This document shows positions 24,031 to 27,841 of a stretch of 27,841 bases of DNA, one piece after another. The translations under genes and the position numbers were made by a program. Origin of the DNA: JALOAD01 sp023228995 [NCBI: Candidatus Muiribacterium halophilum] (GTDB taxonomy: Bacteria > Muiribacteriota > Muiribacteriia > Muiribacteriales); the NCBI GenBank assembly GCA_023228995.1, contig JALOAD010000014.1, positions 41,047-68,887 of the forward strand, given 5' to 3'. Each line of letters begins with the position of its first letter. Positions within the stretch are counted from its first letter, which is position 1. The notes beneath the pieces are model-generated. The model saw only the letters and a list, made by a program, of their open reading frames with translations, was not told where the DNA came from and did no database searches.

Positions 24031-26127
24031 ATGGCGAGCATATTAGAAAATTTACAGTCTATTATTGATAGCAAAACAAGTATAAAAACAAGTATAAGTA
24101 ATAAAGGTGTTACAGTACCAGCAGAAGCTAAACTTAATGCTTTACCTGCTCTTATAGATAGCATCGAGCAAGGTGGTGGAGCTCCTGAAATAGTAGATGT
24201 TGTGTTTGCTAATCTAGTTGAAAATGCTGAATCTACGGATATAGATGTGGTGGTTAGGATTATGAGTAATGGTGCAAATGCAACTTATGGTGTGCAATAT
24301 CGTCCAGTTGGTACTGTGAATTGGATTGAAGCTCCAACCCCAGTTGTAACTAATAATACAGATGTTAAGACACTACACAGCTTTGACAAAATAGCAACTA
24401 CAACTCTATCAGAGTTATTATACCAACAATCTTGGGATGCTAATTTAGGTGCTTTAAGAGAAAATAATAATAGATATGAAGTAAGAGCTTATATTACCGG
24501 AACTACTAATAATTATGTAACTCCAAGAATATATACTACTGGTTGGTCTAAGTATTTTGATAATATTTATGAAGCTACTAACGATTTAGAGTTAGGTGGT
24601 ACAAAGAAAAAAAGAGCTATTGCAGTTATCCATAGTGCTAATTTAAGCACTACACTATCCCAATTAGGAGGAGACTATTATAAGACTTCTGACGGATACT
24701 TGGGTGTTAATAAAAATCATATATTTGATGAAAGTCAAGATATTCCTATTTACCTTGAAGATGGAATTAATATTAAGTATTATATTAGGTGGGTAATTTT
24801 ATACACGAATGTTGCAACTGTTAATATTGATATTAATGATGCTACTAATAAAAACTATTTGTATTGCTATTTTGGGAATTGTACTCCAAATTTAGTATTC
24901 AGCACCAATGGAAATAATTCATCAAAAGTAGAGGGGGTTAGATTTTCTCCAGTCACTAATGTTACAAGCATAGGTTATAATGTGTTCCGCTATTGCTACT
25001 CTCTTACCTCAATCAATATCCCCAACTCTGTTACAAGCATAGGTGATTATGCGTTCGGCAGTTGCTCTTCTCTTACCTCTATCACTATTCCTAACTCTGT
25101 TACAAGCATAGGTGATGATGTGTTCGACCGTTGCTCTTCTCTTACCTCTATCACTATTCCTAACTCTGTTACAAGCATAGGTGATTATGTGTTCAGCGGT
25201 TGCTCTTCTCTTACCTCTATCACTATTCCTAACTCTGTTACAAGCATAGGTTATTATGCGTTCAGCAGTTGCTCTTCTCTTACCTCAATCAATATCCCTA
25301 ACTCTGTTACAAGCATAGGTGAATATGCGTTCAACAGTTGCTCTTCTCTTACCTCTATCACTATTCCTAACTCTGTTACAAGCATAGGTTATTATGCGTT
25401 CGGCAGTTGCTCTTCTCTTACCTCTATCACTATTCCTAACTCTGTTACAAGCATAGGTTATAATGTGTTCTACAATTGCTACTCTCTTGCCTCAATCAAT
25501 ATTACTAACTCTGTTACAAACATAGGTGATGTTGTGTTCTACGGTTGCACTTCTCTTACCTCTATCACTATTCCTAACTCTGTTACAAACATAGGTAATG
25601 ATATGTTCTACGGTTGCACTTCTCTTACCTCAATCAATATTCCTAACTCTGTTACAAGCATATACCATTATACGTTCCACGGTTGCACTTCTCTTACCTC
25701 AATCAATATTCCTAACTCTGTTACAAGCATAGGTTATTTTGCGTTTGGCAGTTGCTCTTCTCTTACCTCTATCACTATTCCTAACTCTGTTACAAGCATA
25801 GGTGATTTTGCGTTCCAAAGTTGCTCTTCTCTTACCTCTATAACATTTTTATCAATACCGACAACTTTTCCAACAACCTCAATAATTAGCAGCACAAGAA
25901 AGGTATATAATGTAACACTACCTTCAGGTTGGAATAAAACAATAAATTTAGTGGCAAGTACAACTACCACAGATTGTGTTTTAACTCATAGATGTATTTT
26001 AGATATTTTCAATAATCTTGCAAGTGGTGTAACTGGGTTAACACTTACTCTTGGACCTACTAATTTAGCGAGAATGAGTGTAACAGAAAAATTAATAGCT
26101 ACTGATAAAGGTTGGACTTTAAATTAA
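24031..26127 (+). CDS. Tail fibre / receptor-binding protein with BspA-like LRR array
   Basis: The 698-aa protein starts [17 protein letters not shown] and then SNKGVTVP, an N-terminal attachment segment common in fibres of Bacteroidales phages, followed by a Gly-rich turn (EQGGGAPEI). Residues about 50-300 form a beta domain shared with the broken gene upstream. Residues 311-609 are thirteen 23-residue LRR_5 repeats of the consensus [23 protein letters not shown]. The end ([19 protein letters not shown], ending DKGWTLN) is a conserved C-terminal cap seen on similar proteins. It probably binds a cell-surface ligand. Base composition is clearly less A/T-rich than in neighbouring genes (for example GCGTTCGGCAGTTGC), pointing to recent acquisition, perhaps from a Bacteroidales surface-protein gene. 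Confidence 0.85.
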   Translation: MASILENLQSIIDSKTSIKTSISNKGVTVPAEAKLNALPALIDSIEQGGGAPEIVDVVFANLVENAESTDIDVVVRIMSNGANATYGVQYRPVGTVNWIEAPTPVVTNNTDVKTLHSFDKIATTTLSELLYQQSWDANLGALRENNNRYEVRAYITGTTNNYVTPRIYTTGWSKYFDNIYEATNDLELGGTKKKRAIAVIHSANLSTTLSQLGGDYYKTSDGYLGVNKNHIFDESQDIPIYLEDGINIKYYIRWVILYTNVATVNIDINDATNKNYLYCYFGNCTPNLVFSTNGNNSSKVEGVRFSPVTNVTSIGYNVFRYCYSLTSINIPNSVTSIGDYAFGSCSSLTSITIPNSVTSIGDDVFDRCSSLTSITIPNSVTSIGDYVFSGCSSLTSITIPNSVTSIGYYAFSSCSSLTSINIPNSVTSIGEYAFNSCSSLTSITIPNSVTSIGYYAFGSCSSLTSITIPNSVTSIGYNVFYNCYSLASINITNSVTNIGDVVFYGCTSLTSITIPNSVTNIGNDMFYGCTSLTSINIPNSVTSIYHYTFHGCTSLTSINIPNSVTSIGYFAFGSCSSLTSITIPNSVTSIGDFAFQSCSSLTSITFLSIPTTFPTTSIISSTRKVYNVTLPSGWNKTINLVASTTTTDCVLTHRCILDIFNNLASGVTGLTLTLGPTNLARMSVTEKLIATDKGWTLN
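24961..25857 (+). repeat. Thirteen tandem 69-bp (23-codon) LRR repeats
   Basis: Units begin GTTACAAGCATAGGT and each is exactly 69 bp. The framework codons are almost identical between units at the nucleotide level. Differences concentrate at residues 6, 7, 8, 10, 11 and 13 of the unit (between the Gly and just after the Cys). A second, linked two-state variation occurs near the unit end: TCTATCACTATTCCT (Ser-Ile-Thr-Ile-Pro) or TCAATCAATATTCCT (Ser-Ile-Asn-Ile-Pro). Units 8-11 differ most from the consensus. Confidence 0.9.
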
Positions 26128-26142
26128 TATAATCAATTGAAA

Positions 26143-26154
26143 ATTAATATATAA
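26143..26154 (+). promoter_or_regulatory. Candidate phage promoter/leader box (ATTAATATATAA)
   Basis: ATTAATATATAA ends 3 bases before the ATG at 26158, just after the fibre gene. The same close placement occurs before the leader-bearing genes at 17626 and 5862. Confidence 0.3.
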
Positions 26155-26157
26155 ATT

Positions 26158-27090
26158 ATGATAAAAAGATATTTAGAATTTATAGTAGAAAATAATAATT
26201 CTGATGATTTGGGTAAGCAGATAGAATCTTTATTTAACGATGAATATATTAAAAATTTAGTAATTAAATATACTAAAGATATTGATCCTTCAATTAAATT
26301 ATCAAATGTTATTAATTCATTAGATATTAATATTAAAAATGATCTTAAAAAACAAGTAGATGATTATTTGAAAAATGGTTTAACAATGAAAAACCCAGAA
26401 GTAAATGCTTATGTTGATATAACTAAACAAATATTGAGTGGAAGGGGAGTATTTACTTCTTTCTTAAAAGTATTGACTGCTTTAGGTAAAAAAGATATTC
26501 AACCTAATTTAGATGATTGTCCAGATGATTTTTTATTTATATTTACTTGTGAAATACCATCAAATGATGTTAAACAAATATTTAATAGGTTTAAGTCATT
26601 GGTTAATTATATTGATAAAATTGATTATACTAAAGACATAACTAAATTATATTTTGGTGTAAAAAATAATAATTTAGAATATGGATTTTTATATGAAGAA
26701 TTAATACCGATAGGTTCTTTTAAGTTAAATACTCAAAATCTTAAATGGATTTCTCAATTGCAAAATAAATCAGCATATTCATTGAAAAAAGAAATAGTTA
26801 ATTTATCTATGAATGATATGATATTATTAAATACTATAAAAGATGATATGAAATCATTTGATATAGGTTTTCATGAAAAGAAAATGAATCCTTTTATAAG
26901 TGATAAAATAATATCATTTGGATATTATGGTTGTGGGAAATGGGATGATGGTAAATTGGATGAGGAAGAATTATTAAATATTAAAAATAAATTAAAATCT
27001 TTCATCTTAAGTAAAAAATGGAAAAATAAAATCACATATAAAGTAAATGGTAGTTCTTTTTGGCTTTATATCTATATAAAAATAAAATAA
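26158..27090 (+). CDS. Unknown 310-aa protein with candidate capsid-targeting N-terminus
   Basis: The protein begins MIKRYLEFIVENNNSDD, close to the T4 internal-protein leader form (basic, aromatic, then F-I-x-E). The middle has hydrophobic strands (DDFLFIFTCEIPSND, ITKLYFGVKNNNLEYGFLYEE, IPIGSFKLN) that suggest a conserved alpha/beta domain; I have an impression of similar proteins in other large phages but cannot name a family. The C-terminus ends in alternating hydrophobic residues (FWLYIYIKIK). It follows the tail fibre by 30 bases. A packaged or head-internal role is inferred from the leader. Confidence 0.6.
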   Translation: MIKRYLEFIVENNNSDDLGKQIESLFNDEYIKNLVIKYTKDIDPSIKLSNVINSLDINIKNDLKKQVDDYLKNGLTMKNPEVNAYVDITKQILSGRGVFTSFLKVLTALGKKDIQPNLDDCPDDFLFIFTCEIPSNDVKQIFNRFKSLVNYIDKIDYTKDITKLYFGVKNNNLEYGFLYEELIPIGSFKLNTQNLKWISQLQNKSAYSLKKEIVNLSMNDMILLNTIKDDMKSFDIGFHEKKMNPFISDKIISFGYYGCGKWDDGKLDEEELLNIKNKLKSFILSKKWKNKITYKVNGSSFWLYIYIKIK

Positions 27091-27094
27091 TAAC

Positions 27095-27385
27095 ATGAAA
27101 TATTTGAAACAAATAAATGAAATGAATAATAATTATGACTATATAATAGCTAATATTAAAAATAAATATAATCATAATATAGTATTAGATATGTATACTA
27201 AGGAAATTGAAGAATGGACTGATAAAGGTATAGAGTGGTATGAAAAAAACAATAATGGTGAAGCACAAGAAATTATATTAGATAAAATAATAAATTGGTA
27301 CAATGATAAATATGATATCATGGATACTGAAACTGAAAATGAAATTCGAGAAAAACTAAAACAAGAATTCTCATTCCTATATTAA
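27095..27385 (+). CDS. Unknown 96-aa protein with short candidate capsid-targeting N-terminus
   Basis: The protein begins MKYLKQINEMNNNYD, a short version of the shared leader with I-N-E at residues 7-9. The rest is helical and acidic with several Trp/Tyr residues (EEWTDKGIEWYEKNN, IINWYNDKYDIMD). I recognise no family. It starts 4 bases after the stop of the 310-aa gene and is probably translated together with it. Confidence 0.55.
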   Translation: MKYLKQINEMNNNYDYIIANIKNKYNHNIVLDMYTKEIEEWTDKGIEWYEKNNNGEAQEIILDKIINWYNDKYDIMDTETENEIREKLKQEFSFLY

Positions 27386-27421
27386 TTATTGAATTTTTAT
27401 TAAAAAATATACATAATCCAT

Positions 27422-27523
27422 ATGAGTGGTTTTAAATTCTCAATTGCAGTGAAAGTAGCCTTAAAATGCATAAGTGCTGATTTGATTGATGTTGTTCCTA
27501 TTGTTGATAATTTTGAAAAATAA
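27422..27523 (+). CDS. Possible 33-aa small protein
   Basis: An ATG frame encodes 33 residues (MSGFKFSIAVKVALKCISAD then LIDVVPIVDNFEK). The first half is amphipathic with Lys spaced among hydrophobic residues; the second is acidic. No homology is claimed. The composition is less Asn/Tyr-rich than random AT-rich ORFs here, which slightly favours a real gene or a gene remnant. Confidence 0.3.
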   Translation: MSGFKFSIAVKVALKCISADLIDVVPIVDNFEK

Positions 27524-27635
27524 AACAAATGGAACAAGAAATTAAACAAGAAAATAGAGAAATAAGATAAAAATGTTTTAAAAAATGTTCCTTATGTAGT
27601 AAAAAATATAAAAAACCATATATTTCAAAAAATAT

Positions 27636-27812
27636 ATGAAAACAACTTTTGTTTCTTATTTAGTAAGATTGAGAAAAATAAAACAACATGTTACTTCTGA
27701 TATTTTCAAATGGGTCCGAAAATTAAAATATATACAAACTTATACATTTGCTATATTCTTTGTCTTTTCTTTTGGAAAAGGTATTAACGGAACGATAATA
27801 AAACATCTTTAA
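27636..27812 (+). CDS. Possible 58-aa small basic membrane protein
   Basis: An ATG frame encodes 58 residues starting MKTTFVSYLVRLRKIKQHVT. The N-terminal half is strongly basic; residues about 36-48 (TYTFAIFFVFSFG) could form one short membrane segment. It has GTC, CGA, GGA and ACG codons that are rare in neighbouring genes. No family is recognised; a small membrane-active phage protein is only a guess. Confidence 0.4.
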   Translation: MKTTFVSYLVRLRKIKQHVTSDIFKWVRKLKYIQTYTFAIFFVFSFGKGINGTIIKHL

Positions 27813-27841
27813 CTTTGGATCTTTCTAAGATTTTAGGTTTG

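Larger units (their letters stand above)
27386..27841. other. A+T-rich end region with only small ORFs
   Basis: This 456-base stretch holds no long gene. It contains a weak 6-bp AT inverted repeat shortly after the stop at 27385, two small plus-strand ORFs described separately (27422-27523 and 27636-27812) and no recognisable tRNA or strong terminator. From about 27700 the sequence is less A/T-extreme. Confidence 0.5.

Noticed and set aside
24961-25857. CRISPR-like regular repeats
   Set aside because: The units are contiguous 69-bp in-frame codon repeats without spacers, inside a long ORF encoding LRR_5 units.
24961-25857. Diversity-generating retroelement variable region
   Set aside because: Variable codons resemble NNC/NNT, but diversity is spread over many units, and no template repeat or reverse transcriptase with a YxDD motif is visible in the window.
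25734-25970. Minus-strand ORF inside the fibre repeats
   Set aside because: It is antisense to the LRR array, low in complexity and has no independent start signal; it is a shadow of the repeats.

Overview
The window looks like part of the genome of a large tailed phage, probably myovirus-like, infecting a member of the Bacteroidota. The evidence is: extreme A+T richness; almost gap-free gene packing with few Shine-Dalgarno-like leaders; blocks of virion genes next to phage-style nucleic-acid genes (RuvC-like resolvase, PhoH-like ATPase, Nudix hydrolase, phosphoesterase, GreA); one intergenic promoter matching the Bacteroidota TTTG / TAnnTTTG consensus; and tail-fibre genes of the kind seen in Bacteroidales phages (a 'nKGV' N-terminal segment, BspA-like leucine-rich repeats, and a C-terminal '...TDKGWTLN' segment). 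TAA, TGA and TAG all act as stops, so the standard bacterial code applies.

Layout. 1-161: end of a histone H1-like protein, then a hairpin terminator and an A+T-rich gap. 451-1176 (+): RuvC-like resolvase. 5862 down to 1195 (-): four genes (LRR protein, Pro/Thr-rich protein, 555-aa protein, ankyrin protein). 5941-9081 (+): phosphoesterase, small unknowns, a 285-aa protein with a possible polymerase-palm motif pattern, GreA and Nudix. 12610 down to 9091 (-): PhoH-like ATPase, a 70-aa protein and two tandem paralogues. 12706-27385 (+): the virion block, with a 1560-aa propeller/WxxG-repeat protein, an 899-aa and a 239-aa structural-type protein, a fibre-adaptor-like protein, a frameshifted tail-fibre gene, an intact BspA-like tail fibre and two small proteins. 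27386-27841 holds only small ORFs.

The most unusual theme is a shared N-terminal peptide. At least nine otherwise unrelated proteins begin with a short basic/aromatic segment ending in [FIV]-x-E or close to it (for example MKIKKFLSFINEN, MIKRYLEFIVEN, MKRILNFDSFIKEE). This resembles the T4 capsid-targeting sequence that is removed by the prohead protease after (L/I)-x-E. If that reading is right, the window encodes a set of proteins packaged in the capsid and possibly injected, including ankyrin and LRR proteins. Other points of interest are two fibre genes of apparently different age, one broken by a single base and the other carrying thirteen near-identical 69-bp repeats with variable codons at fixed positions, and a recurrent TTWAATATATAA box before many genes. 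All identifications come from reading the sequence; no database search was run.
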